NCBI GenBank assembly: GCA_038049695.1
Contig: CP142460.1
Span: 34,692,001 to 34,756,000, forward strand
DNA length: 64,000 bases
Reading direction: 5' to 3'
Origin: Cinnamomum chago
Taxonomy: Eukaryota > Streptophyta > Magnoliopsida > Laurales > Lauraceae
Position numbers and translations under genes: made by a program. The notes under the pieces were generated by a model that made no database searches, was not told the origin of the DNA, and saw nothing but the letters and a program-made list of their open reading frames with translations. Positions 34,901-46,900 of the stretch are shown here, piece by piece. Numbering within the stretch: position 1 is the first letter of the stretch; every line of letters starts with the position of its first letter.

Positions 34901-37900
34901 TGCGATCGATCGGACAAATTTCAGTCCGATCGATCGGTCTGCAGGTCTGATCGATTGGCACTGTAGACCTGACCCCGAAAATGCGTTTTTCTCTTCTTTT
35001 TCCTGCAGAAAACGAGCCTCCATGCTCCCCAATCATCACAATTACCATTCCCATCCATTCTATCAAATTAAAAACATCAAAAGGGGTACCAATTTAACAA
35101 TTAATCCAATCCATACCACAAATCTAACCTAACATGTAATCCAAAATCAATATCATCACCATGCTTGGTTTTAGGGAAATCTAACAAGGTAATCATTACA
35201 ATCAATGGAGAAACATACACACATGCTTAATTTATAAATTGCAAATCTACTTGCCTCAACCAAGAAGATGATTAGAAATTGGAAAAGCTTGAGGAGGAGC
35301 TTTCTACTACGAAAACCACAATCTAACCCGCTCAAAAGTAATGTAGAACACCGAGAAGAAGAAAGAAAGGAAAAAGATCAAGATTCTACCTACTCTAAGC
35401 AAAAGAGAAGACGAAAGGGAACGTTGATAATGGGAAAAGGCTTACCAACTAGTATCAATGGAGAGAGGAGATCGAGAGGAAGAAGATGTGCGGTCCTGAT
35501 CGCGGAGGTGATCTCTCCTGGGTAGAGTTCTGGGCTTGAGAAGAGAAGAGGAAAAAGAAGAAGAGGCTACTGTAGCTCTCGTTCGTTGCAGAGATGAATA
35601 AGAGATTAGGGCTAATCCCTGATTAAGAAGAGAGGGGAGGGAAAAAGATGGATTTGCCCTTAAGTGGGTCCGGTGAAAGAATGGGCCACTTGAAGGGTTT
35701 CTGATTGTCGGATCGCGATAAGCCAAGAGACAAAAATGATCAGCGCGATGAGATCTTTTCAACGAACCCAAAATCACGGTGATAGGAATTCTTCCGGAAA
35801 AACACTCAATTTTCCCAAAATTGCAAACTACCCCCCTGATAGGATCAAACGAACTCGAAATCGAACGAAACTTCGTAGACACTATTCTAATACTAAAAGA
35901 AACTCACTCAAGGCCTAATCCCACTTAAATATCTAACAATACAATTAATTATAATAATAATAAAATAAACGGGTCAACGGGCCTGCTATTGGGCCCAATT
36001 GACCCAGTAAGGTCGTGGACCTTACACCAACTTTCTGGGGACCAAAGCTCAGTGGTGCTGACTCAAAGGGTCAAGTAAACTAGATTGGTCATATCGTGTC
36101 ATGTCTAGTCATATCGTGTCATGTCTAGAAAGGAATTACTCCACAGGCTGGCATGTTAGGACAATAACTTGAATTCTGGAGGAGTAGCCCTCATGTATCA
36201 TGTGCTGGAAAAACATACTTGAAAACAAGGTAAGTTGGTAAGACTAGGGATACTGGACATCCAAGTTGATGAACTTGACTGAACTGGTCTAGCAAGCTCG
36301 ATTCTGGGTGGACAAAAGGGCTAAGGGTTTGGGGACAGTTGGGCAGCATTTCGGCATGAGATGGTCCAACCCAAATGGGTAAAAGAATAGAGATGGATCT
36401 GAGTGATTGGACGGGGTAGGGCAGTTGAACGCTCGCACGCCGAACCAAAACACTCCAACGTGGATTTGGTCACTAGGGAGGAGCAGGGCAGAGAATGCAC
36501 GCTAACTCCTAACGTGACCAACATAAGTCAAATCTCTTAGGGCTGGTTCATGTGATAAGAAAAAGGGTATAAGAGTGATGTGCACACTTTGTGCATGCGT
36601 GTAAAAGGAATGGACCTGGCATAATGATTTATAGACATTCAAGGAAGCCATTACAATCGTAGTTATCAGAATCCTACGATTCGTATCCCGAATCTTAAGG
36701 AAAACGATTTGTATCTATGTAATGAATCCCATTTACAAATGAATCTTAGGATTCAGGTGTGAATCCTACGATTCGATACTCGTTTAATTGAATCTTACGA
36801 TTCAAGCGATTTGATTAAGTGAGAATGACAAGCTAATATTAATAACCTTTTACCTTTTTTTTTTCTTTATTCTCTCTTTCTTTTATCGCTTGTATTTTTA
36901 AAAGGTTATTTAGTAGTTAACGAAACATCGTAAGAATTTCTTACGGCTTTGATAAGGTTTTAAAGATGAAAAAAGAACATGCATTTAACTAAAGCATTCG
37001 ACTGTACGTATGGTGCTTGTTTATATCTTCTTCTTTTCTTAATCTATTTTGGTTTTTTTTCTTCATGAACACTTTCTTAACTTTAAGAGATATCCTATCG
37101 TGTAAGATTGACAGCTTGGATTTTATTTTATTTTTATATTTTGATTTAAAGATAATAAAAAATATATATTGATATTTTAAACTTATTTAACTATTTACAC
37201 ATTATTTATTTCAGATATAATAATAATAATATATGTCATGATGTTGATATTATTCTATGATAGACTTACTTGTTATTATATTTATACAACTATAAATGGA
37301 CAAATGGATGGTTATGAATAATTAATTTTTTTTCTTTTAATTTTTAATTTTTTTTCTTTTTTTATTAGAAAAATAAAAAATCCTACGATTCACGATACGA
37401 TTCGTGATTCAATTATATTCATGGGTATGAACGATTTGCGATACGATTCCGATTTTGAAAACTATGATTGCAATGACCAAGCTAGGTTTTGGATCGCCTT
37501 TCGCATGCCAACACAATACTATTCGACCCTATGCATCCCAATGATGACATCATCATGGTATCGAGTTCCTTAGTTCTTCCAATGGTGGGGTGACATTCAC
37601 GATCATTAGTTGCATACACTTGATTAGGATTGCCGGTACTTGTTTCCAGACAATGCCCGGGGTGTATGACAGCTCACCCACACACCCACGTGGTCTAGAA
37701 CATGAGTCCAAGGCAAAAGTGAAGGGTCCCACCTATGTTCTAAGGTTCAAGCATGAGAACCCATGGCCTTTTGGTGCACTAATCGTTCAATTAGTGTGGC
37801 ATTTGATGGCCTAAAGGTGTTTAAAAAGGTTTTGAAAATCATTGGAGAAAGTTAGAAAAGGTTCGGATCAGTTTGAAGGTCAATAGAGCACCCCCCAGTT

Positions 37901-40900
37901 GTGAAACAGTATAACTGTGCATCATAACCGGGTTGGAATACAGGCACAACCGGGGAAAATTCTCAGTGTTCCCGGTCGACCAAGGTCTTACCTAGTCGAC
38001 CTGGAACAAAAGGTGCATGGTACAACCGGGGAAATACCCTGTTGTCTTGGTCGACCGAGATACGACCGAGCACACTGTTTGACACACTTCCGGGGACTTC
38101 CGGAAGTACTGTACAGGTGACTTCCAGGGCTCTGTTTTGGGGGTGTTTTCTATAAAAAATCAAGGGGGTTCTTTCATAACTTTTGGGAAAACAAATTACA
38201 TGAAATCTAGCACCAATTTAAGACATAATTGAGCTGATTTTAAAGAGGAAAGCTAGCATGGAATTCATGGACATGAGCCATATAGAATGCTATATGCAAG
38301 GAATTTAAGTTGAACTTTCTTGCCTTGGTCTCCAAGTACTACAACCCACTTCTAATCTTCCAAAATCAACCTCTAAACACTCCCACAGTGGCTGGAAATC
38401 TCTCCTCCAAAACCCCAAAAATCCTACACAAAAAGCCCTAAAAATCACAACTTAAGAAATACTTGGAATCACCTCATGCATGTTGGAATATGGGGACTAA
38501 AGAGGGTCCTAATCAACATACTAGAAGATGGGAGGAGTGGAGAACCTGTAGCACCTCCGATTGGAGTGATTTCAATGGTGGAAGGGGCTGCCAACACGGA
38601 AGTTGCCCAAAAATGGGTTCTTTGGAGAGTAGATGATGAAAGGAGTCTGATGGTGACATTCGTTTTCCAAGCTGCGGAGATTTGCTCTTGATTCCAAGAA
38701 GAAGAAAGCAAGAAGAAGGATCTCGCAGCTGAGCTGCTGGTTGCATAGAATGAAATGGGAGAAGGAAGAAAACTGATGGGGTGGACTAATATAAGTGCGT
38801 GGAAAGTGGGCCTCACGACTTAAGTAAATGTGCGGGTCTGGAACTCAGTCTTCTGGACCTCGGATGGAAAAAGTCAAAGAATGAAACGCATCTGAAATTA
38901 AATTCTCTTTCTAATGAGCACAAGTTTGACATGTTTCGAGGGTCCGAAGAAAAAGTCAACTATTTGGTCAAAGGGATTTGATTTATGACGAAATTGGACA
39001 ATTGAGGGGGTCTCGAGGCCTCATGGATTTGAGTTGAATACGAAAGATGTTGGGAACGTTTATACCGATCTAAAGAGCTCAAAATCACAATTTTACAGAA
39101 TTTACGAGTAAACCCCCCCATTTTCTCGAAATTACACAGGTCCTCTAAGGCATCAAACTAGGTTCGAAGGCTTTCAAAACTCCCCAAAGCTATTGAAAAG
39201 CTATACTAATACTCAAACCAAGTTAATTAGCTTCTAATCCGACTTAGTGAACTAACCACACACTTAATTAGCACTAATCGTAGAGATTTGGGGTCGGGGT
39301 CTTACACCTCATGACCCACAAATCTGAAAACTCAGATTCTAGGTAGGCAAGTTGAGAACCTGACTCGGCATTTGAATCAAATTGAATCCTGAGATTAGTT
39401 GTTTGATGAGTTGGCCTATGAATGTGATGACAACTATTCATTTGTGGTGATGATTATATGATGGATCATACGATCTTGTTATTGAGCCGATTTATGATGA
39501 TGAGTCGAATGAAGATTGTGATGAGGAACTTGCTAAATTGATTTGGGATGTATATAAAGATGATGATGATACCCGCGATCATCTTTGATAGATCTTAAGA
39601 TAAATATTGTTGTTAAAATCATTTTTGATGAGCATCAAGATTATGAAAAAGTAATTTCAATTATTAATGATGAGAAGATTAAGCTATTGGATGGAGTAGA
39701 TGTGGAAGACAACACTTTGGAGGGTGCCACTCTGACTGTTGCTTTATTGGAGGGTGCAAGTCTGGCAGATGTTAATATGGATGGTTTGGATGTCATCAAT
39801 TGTACATTTGATCTATAGATGTCAAACCGGACAGTGACAGATTATGTTGATCCTTTCTTGCAATTAATCCAATGGCAAGATAGAAGTCGATCTTCTGAAT
39901 CGAGTCATTACAGATTCCCACATTTTCAGCCGTAGCTAAAAGATCCAGAAATTTATGTGAATGAGTTGCAGTGGAAGCAAGTGGAACCGAGTGAATGGTG
40001 GACACAGGTTTGAGATCGGTTCTTTTTTAAGTGGGGGAGTTTGATGCAGAAGCATAGAGTGCAAATTTCATGGATCCTGTAGTTGATCAGGCCTTTGATT
40101 ACATGAATCGATTTGATCGATCACATGGATTTTGAACCATCTTAATCCGGGCCCAATGAAGAAAAGGGCTTACACCAAATTTTGAATGGCTAAGATGAAA
40201 TGAAATGGGTCATAGATTTGAAGCTAAATATAATGTATTTTATGGGTATCCAAATCAGCCCCTTAGGGGTCTGATTGGCCATCTAACCAAGCACAAAAGG
40301 ATCCTATTGATTTATACAGGCCACCACTAAATGGACTGCATGTTAGCAGACTTGAGCCCACTTGAACCTGGCCCAAACTATGCCTAGAATGCATGCTACC
40401 AGGCCTAAGTTGGTTGCCTATGGCTGGGTGGCAGTCCACAACATGTGGCTGGTCCATTAGGATAAGACGTGGAGGATCATAAAGCTAATAATTAGGGATG
40501 CTCATATTTTTCATGAAACAAATGTTTCTAAATTTTTGGAGTCATACATACCCTATCATATGATTTGTATCAGCTGAATCAATAGCCCATTAGACATTGT
40601 CTTCAGTTTTCATGAAACAAATGTTTCTAAATTTTTGGAGCCTTTTCCCTATTTGGTATCTTTATTAAAGAAGGATAAGGATTCTTTAAGTTGGCAATTA
40701 GTTACAAAGATCTACAATAGGCATATTTCAAGCAAGTGATGCTCATAAGGAACGTCCAAGTTGGTGGAGTGCTTCCAACAACACCTCTTTCTTTTTAAGT
40801 CTTGGGCTATGGAAATTCTTTCAATTTGGTTTTTTCCTCTCATATTTTTAGGACTTTATGAGTGGTTGGGATTTTTTTTTGGGAAAATTTCAAAATAGGG

Positions 40901-43900
40901 CTCAAGTTTTTTTCAGATTTCAAATTAGGACAAAATAAACTCATTTCAAATCAGAACATTGGATTTTCTGGTGGCTTTTTCCTCTATATTTTTTGGACTA
41001 CCCAAAATGCCCTAAACCCCTTTCTTCCTCCCTTCTCCCTCCCAAATTTACTTCACCTACCCATAAACAGAAATCGGTAGAAGGGGAGTAGTAATAGCGC
41101 CCAACTCTATGAACGGGCCTGATAGCATATTGAGTGGCCACAGGTGGGCCCACACCATAGTAGCCGTTGACACTCAACCTTTCCAAACCAACTTGCCCCT
41201 GCACCCCATCTCTTCTGTATTGCTCCCACATCACTCCACCATCATCTCTGCTTCCTCTCCACATCCACCATCTGCACATAGGCTGGTGGTGGAATGCTCA
41301 GCGATGCCTCAAATGGGTCTCGCCCCACTGCATGAACCACCCCATCTGATGTTGGCAATGTTAGGACCGGCATCTTCCCCGGTGCTGACAGCACAACACT
41401 GCTGGCGCTCCCTCTACTCATCTGGGCAACCGGTAGCTTGATAGCGCCTTGATCATACATTCCACTCAACAGTAGAGGGTGTCTCTGGATAAAATAAAAA
41501 TCCGATGGTGGTTGGGAGGAAGAAGGGTATAGGGCATTTTGGGTAGTTTAAAAAATACAGAGGAAAAAGTCATCAAAAAATTCAATTTCTCGTCCATTAT
41601 CCTTATTTGAAATGTAAATTTAAAACTTAAGTCCTGATTTAAAATGTGAGTTTTATTTTGTCCTTATTTGAAATTTGGGAAAAACTTGAGCCCTATTTTG
41701 AAATTTTCCCTTTTTTTTAAAGATTTTTTTTGGAGTTGAGCAATCGTTGCAGATAATTGAATAACATTTTCCATTAATTCTACAACGGTTTCTATCAGTT
41801 CCTCCATAGTCGTGGATGAAGACTCCACTTCTACCTTATGAACCACCATATTTATTTTTTAATGCAATCTTAAAAAAAAATTGACCGATTTGATGGGTAG
41901 ATTTGCTCTTCACGAATGTGTAGGCGAAACTGGATTTGAAATCGGAGCTTGAAAGGCTTTTTAATCATGAAATCACACTTTGACCGTTGATATGGTCAAA
42001 TGCTATTGATTGTAATTCCTGTGCTAATGTCACACGTACTCTGCTCCTGCACTATAGTTCAAAGCAGTTAATCCTTGATTGGGTCATACCTAACCCACTA
42101 TGGACCTGGGCCCTAAGCCTGGGCCCTAAGCGAACCCACTTAGGCTCGCAAATTGACTCGTCTGGCATGTGTCAAGAAACACGTGAAGCCCTCTTCCTAT
42201 GGTCTTGGTCTTTGTGTTTGAAGAGGAAGAAAATGAGTGAATTCCTTTTCTTTTGGTTATCGTTCCTTCAGAGGAAGAGGAGAGTGGTCCGGCGCTTCGA
42301 TTGTGCTTGACGAAGAGAAGAGAAGGAACTGCAGCTTTCCGGAGATTTGCGTCACTTACACGACACACCTCGGTGATGGCAGGTTGTGGTGGTTGCTCGT
42401 TGTGTGATGAGGAGGGCATAGTGGCTGGAGATGACAAAGTTGGGTAGATGCCAGGATCAAAATAGCGGTTGCGGCAGGCGTAGTGGTCAGTGGCCAAAAC
42501 GCTACGTAGCGGTTGCGGTGATACGTAGTGGTGTAGCGATGTGAATTTTTTAAATGGTTAAATTTTTTTGAATCTTGTATAGCAAACAATATTGTATTTC
42601 TTTAGTGATTTGAAACCATATAAGGGTAGAGATAACTTTAGGAAAGACTAATGAGGAGAAGAAATAGGAAAAACAGTGTTTAAAATTAAAATTACTTGGC
42701 TCTATTAGGTTTTAGACCGTAGCCCCGTTATTTTCAAAATAGCGTAGCGGCCTCGACTGCTACGGCCGATGCAGCGTAGCGGCCACTATTTTGAACCATG
42801 GGTAGATGGCTTCGCGGGTGGTGCTTGTGCACAGGTGTTGGGTGTGCCTACTCTATTTTTGTCTTTTCTTTTTTCTTTCTTTTTTTGGATTTTGTGGCAA
42901 CGATGGAGAAGGGTTTTGGTAGTCTATGTTTAGATTTGATGGGGAATGGGTTTTTGGACGAGGGTGGACTACGGATGGGTGGAGACGGTGGATGGGTTGG
43001 TGGAGGTGGGGATTCAGTTTGGTGGTTTGGGGTTGCAACGGGTTTCGACGGGTTCGGGGATAGGGATCGATGGTGATGGAGCTACGGTAGCGATGGAAGG
43101 GATTAAGGATGGATGGATAGCCTCCGATTTGATTAAGGATAGATGGATAGGCTCCGATCAAAGATTGAAGCGATGTGGATCTTCGCTTTAATACCAACTG
43201 ATCCAGACCGCAGGGTTAGGGCTTATGTGGGTGCCGAAGCACGTGTTCATAGATACTTCAAACACATCTCTGCAGAGACTTCAACACGAAGGATGCACCT
43301 CCAAGGGATAAAAAAAACCCACAATAATTCTATTCAATAATCGAAGTCTAAGAAATAAATTACTACAATGTAATGTAAATAGGAAAATCAAACTTAGGGC
43401 CTAAGAAAACCTAATTAAACTAGGAAACTAAATAATATTGGAAACATAATCCTAATTACATTTCTTTAAATAAAATTAGAAACTAATAACTATTTATATA
43501 TATGAAAGTGACTGATTTTAATTGAAATCAACCTTAATCCATTTTGACTCCCATTCAATTTTGACCTTTTTAAAAACATCTGAATGCCGAGTCTCCCTTT
43601 ATTACACAGAATTGCTCTTGCAAAAGAAAAAAAAGGCTAAATCCCAATTTCTCCTCTCCGAGCCACATCAACCTCAATGTTTGTCCTTCACTCTCTTTAA
43701 TACAATGTATAAATCAGCCATAACATTTCTCCTTCAATCTATTTAATACAATAAATCAGCCACAACTTTTTTCCTTCATGCTCTTTAATACAATAGTTAC
43801 TTCACAGTCATCACCTTTAAATTCAAGGGATCATCAGGTTACGTAAGGTTATTTAATTTTTTTTATATATTTTGATATATAGAATAAATTTTAATGATAA

Positions 43901-46900
43901 TAGATAACAATTTTTTTTAATTTAATTTTTCTTTCTCTTAAAATCCTAAGGTTTAATATCATTGTAAAAAAAAATAAAAAATCTTAAGGTTTAATTTATT
44001 TCCATTTTTTTGGCCCGAGCTTTGTTGCTAGTAATTATTGAATTAAAAAAAATCCTAAATCTACTTGCTGGGCCCCACATTTGGGTCATCTGTTCTGCAA
44101 CACATCCCTCAATTTTTTTAGACAATTGCAACTAGCCGCCAATCAACCTTTTGGTTCCCCATAAACTAAATTACAACTATCCACCAAAGTAACTTTTGTG
44201 GAGGGAGGAGTTGCCGTGACAATAACAATAAAAGAAGTCTTAAATCCAAGAGCCTCAAATCCACACAAAATGATATAAAATCAAGTCAACTGATTTTAAT
44301 GCAGAATTTAACTGCAACCTATTTAACCATCTAGGGAGAGAATCAGTTTTTCTGACAACATTAGGGCCTGTTTGGCATTGTACGTATGTTATTCCCAGTT
44401 TTGTGCTGAGATTGGGTTGTGCTGACACCATGCTGTGCAGAACTTGTTTGGCAACGTTATATTAAATTGTTCTGTTGAGATTATGCCATGTGGAACTTGT
44501 TTGGTAACATTAAATAGTGTTGACATTATTCTGTCTAGAACCTTTAAGAACCTAACATCTGCTTGGCTCAGTATAATTGCCCTCTTGATCCCAACCTTCC
44601 AATTAAGGACTCATATGTCATAAAATTAAGAACTTTGATCATTGAAAGAGATGAAGCTCACTCTTACCTTCTATGTATTCAAAGACCACTCCAACAATCA
44701 TGATGGCCACATGGTTGTGCCACAACCATGTTTGTACAAGGACTGGAGATTCTAAAAATTAAAAAGCTACGCCACTGTGAGTTCCACAACCACCCCGAAA
44801 ACATGAAAACCCCCTTCTTGGATCATCCATGCCCAACTTTGAAATCTTCTACATAAACCTTCACACCCTCTGTTTCAAGGCCAACACCAACATCACAACA
44901 CCCATCCATGCTCTATGGACCCACTTGGGTTTGGGGGTGTGTGGAGAGAGGGAGAGGATAACACTACAATGAGACCTTGAAGATGTCAAGTGGAGTGACA
45001 TTATGCGTTTCTGTATGGTCTTATTAGACGATTATGCTAAAGGGAGAGGAGACGACCCAAACCACCACCTTCTGTCCTCCACATACACACCAACTAATGG
45101 CCCTAACCATTTTCTTATTGTTTCTTCTTTCTCCTTTTCCTTATTCTTTTTTCTTCTCTTCTTCTTCGACTCTCTGTCACTATGCATCTTCCTCAATCTC
45201 TCCCTTTCTCTTTCACTCACGACCTCTGCACCATTGCCACCATAGTGGACTTTTTTTATTCTTTTTTGTTTCCATTTTTTCCTTCCTTTTCTCCTCTCCT
45301 TTTTTTTTCTTCTCTTCCATTTTTTTTTTCTTTTCTCTTCTTACTATCTTTCTCTCCACCTCAACCCCAAAGCAATCCAGCCTCTAACCACTTGCCATTC
45401 CCCACACTGGCAATCAACCCACCGATCAAAGTTGCTGGAGAAATGCAAGCGATGGGGCTTAGGGTGAGAGAGAGATTGAAGAGTTGCAGAGGGCAATGTT
45501 CGTGCGGCTATTAGGGAGAGGCAGAGATGAGAAGGGTCGTTGGATCTATGAGGTTGGGGAAGAGAGTTTGGAGAGAGAGAGAGAAGGGGGTTGCCGATGA
45601 GACTTTTTCGATAACTCCTTGTGTGCCACGGAGTTGTACCTTTAAAAAAAATAAATCGTTTCGCAGATCTTATGCCATTCGCGCGATTCTGAAAATCGTT
45701 CCACAGAGTCAAATTTAAAAACCAACAATTAACCACTACCAAACACGTTTTCTACTCTGGCATCCCATGGGAACTGGAGAACATCCCAATGGTACGATGC
45801 CAAACAGGCCCTTACCTTTTTCACATTCACAACCCAATGCTGATCATGCAATCCTGGTCACTGTCTTGGCTGTAGCACAAAATCGGAAACATAAACTCAA
45901 AAGAGCTCCACTTCCGCTTCACTTACATCAAAAGATCCAGCCAACAACAAAACTGATGTAAACAGCATCAGGCATCCAGACCGCATGCTTCCATAGGCTA
46001 TGAGCATCATTACTTCAGATGGTTCCTTCTGTAGCCTTCCTCAAGTTTTTGGGATGAGACCAGTAAGCATTCAGTCCAAGAACAAAAGCAGACCAGCAGG
46101 CAGATGGACTGCAGAGCAGTCGGCTTCGGTGCAGATCTGCAGTCGACTTCAGATTTTGAAGAAAGAGAACACAGGAAAGGAAAAGGAAAGGGATAGAGAA
46201 GAAGAGAGAGAAGAGTAAGAAGGGCAAAGAAGGAAGTAGAGGCAAGTGACAAAAGGTGACGAAGGAAAGGAGAGATGGAAGAGAAAGAAGGGCGATGAAG
46301 GGAGGAGAGATAGGCGAGGAAGGTTAATGGCCCTGGGCCAAACCTTGTTCTGATATGGATTTGCGCCTGCAGGGAAAAGAAAGGAAAGAGATGTGGATGT
46401 ACAAGAAAGCTCTAGTCGAGTAGTCATGGATTTGCTCATATCATTAATAATACTAGTCTTAAGTTTACATTAATATATATATATATATATATATATTAAT
46501 AACGGAGGGTGTCCCAGCCCTTTGGGCCGGACTAATCCCTACGGGCCCGGGGGGGAGCCGGGTAAATCCCGTGGCCCCTAATGAAGGGTAAAATACATTC
46601 TCCTATGACAGACGTAAAGATGAAAGAAACATCCTAGCAATCATAACTGTAGATCTAGCAGTAGTGTTTGACTTCCATATTATAAAGAGACAATCTAAAA
46701 CTATCGTTCTGTGAAGTGAAATATTTATATTAGGGTAATAATTTCATTATTGCTTAATATTGAGCTGTTTCTAATCATATGCTTAATATTATTTTTAAAC
46801 TTTGTATGAGAAACTTAACCATTATTACTCTTGTTTTTCTTTCATTTTCTACTTGTGCAGGCCATCAAATATTTTTCAAATAATAAAGAATACTTTGAGA

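Larger units (their letters stand above)
32149..39306 (-). mobile_element. Solo LTR C, TSD CCTCA, interrupted
   Basis: It starts TGTCACAACCCGAAACC and ends GGGGTCGGGGTCTTACA. CCTCA is duplicated at 32144-32148 and 39307-39311. About 4.2 kb net of LTR D (and 3.4 kb without MULE copy C). It is homologous to LTRs A, B, D and E. It carries a GTCGAC palindrome cluster at 37968-38060 instead of CTCGAG. No coding domain is present. Confidence 0.85.
30200..40880 (+). mobile_element. Short LTR retrotransposon heavily interrupted by later insertions
   Basis: Segments 30200-30950 and 40241-40800 are direct repeats (LTRs). The 3' LTR starts TGATGCAGAAGC at 40042 right after the PPT AAGTGGGGGAGTT. A PBS (TTGGTATCAGACC) is at 32029-32041. 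Without nested elements the internal part is only about 850 bp (32042-32148 plus 39312-40034). It contains a gag-like snippet (39326 on, NLKTQILGRQVENLTRHL then stop) and no pol, so it is non-autonomous or deleted. The 5' LTR contains a Tourist MITE and MULE copy B; the internal region contains solo LTR C; a Pack-MULE sits in the 3' LTR side. The outer borders are uncertain. Confidence 0.6.

Noticed and set aside
39585..39818. Acidic 77-codon ORF (VDVEDNTLEGATLTVALLEGASL..)
   Set aside because: Lies in decayed internal retrotransposon sequence between stops; no recognisable domain.
41664..41849. Leu/Glu-rich 61-codon ORF (minus), possible gag start
   Set aside because: Crosses the Pack-MULE border and has no zinc knuckle or other support.
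45003..45514. Phe/Ser/Leu-rich ORFs
   Set aside because: Low-complexity pyrimidine tract within the Harbinger-like element.
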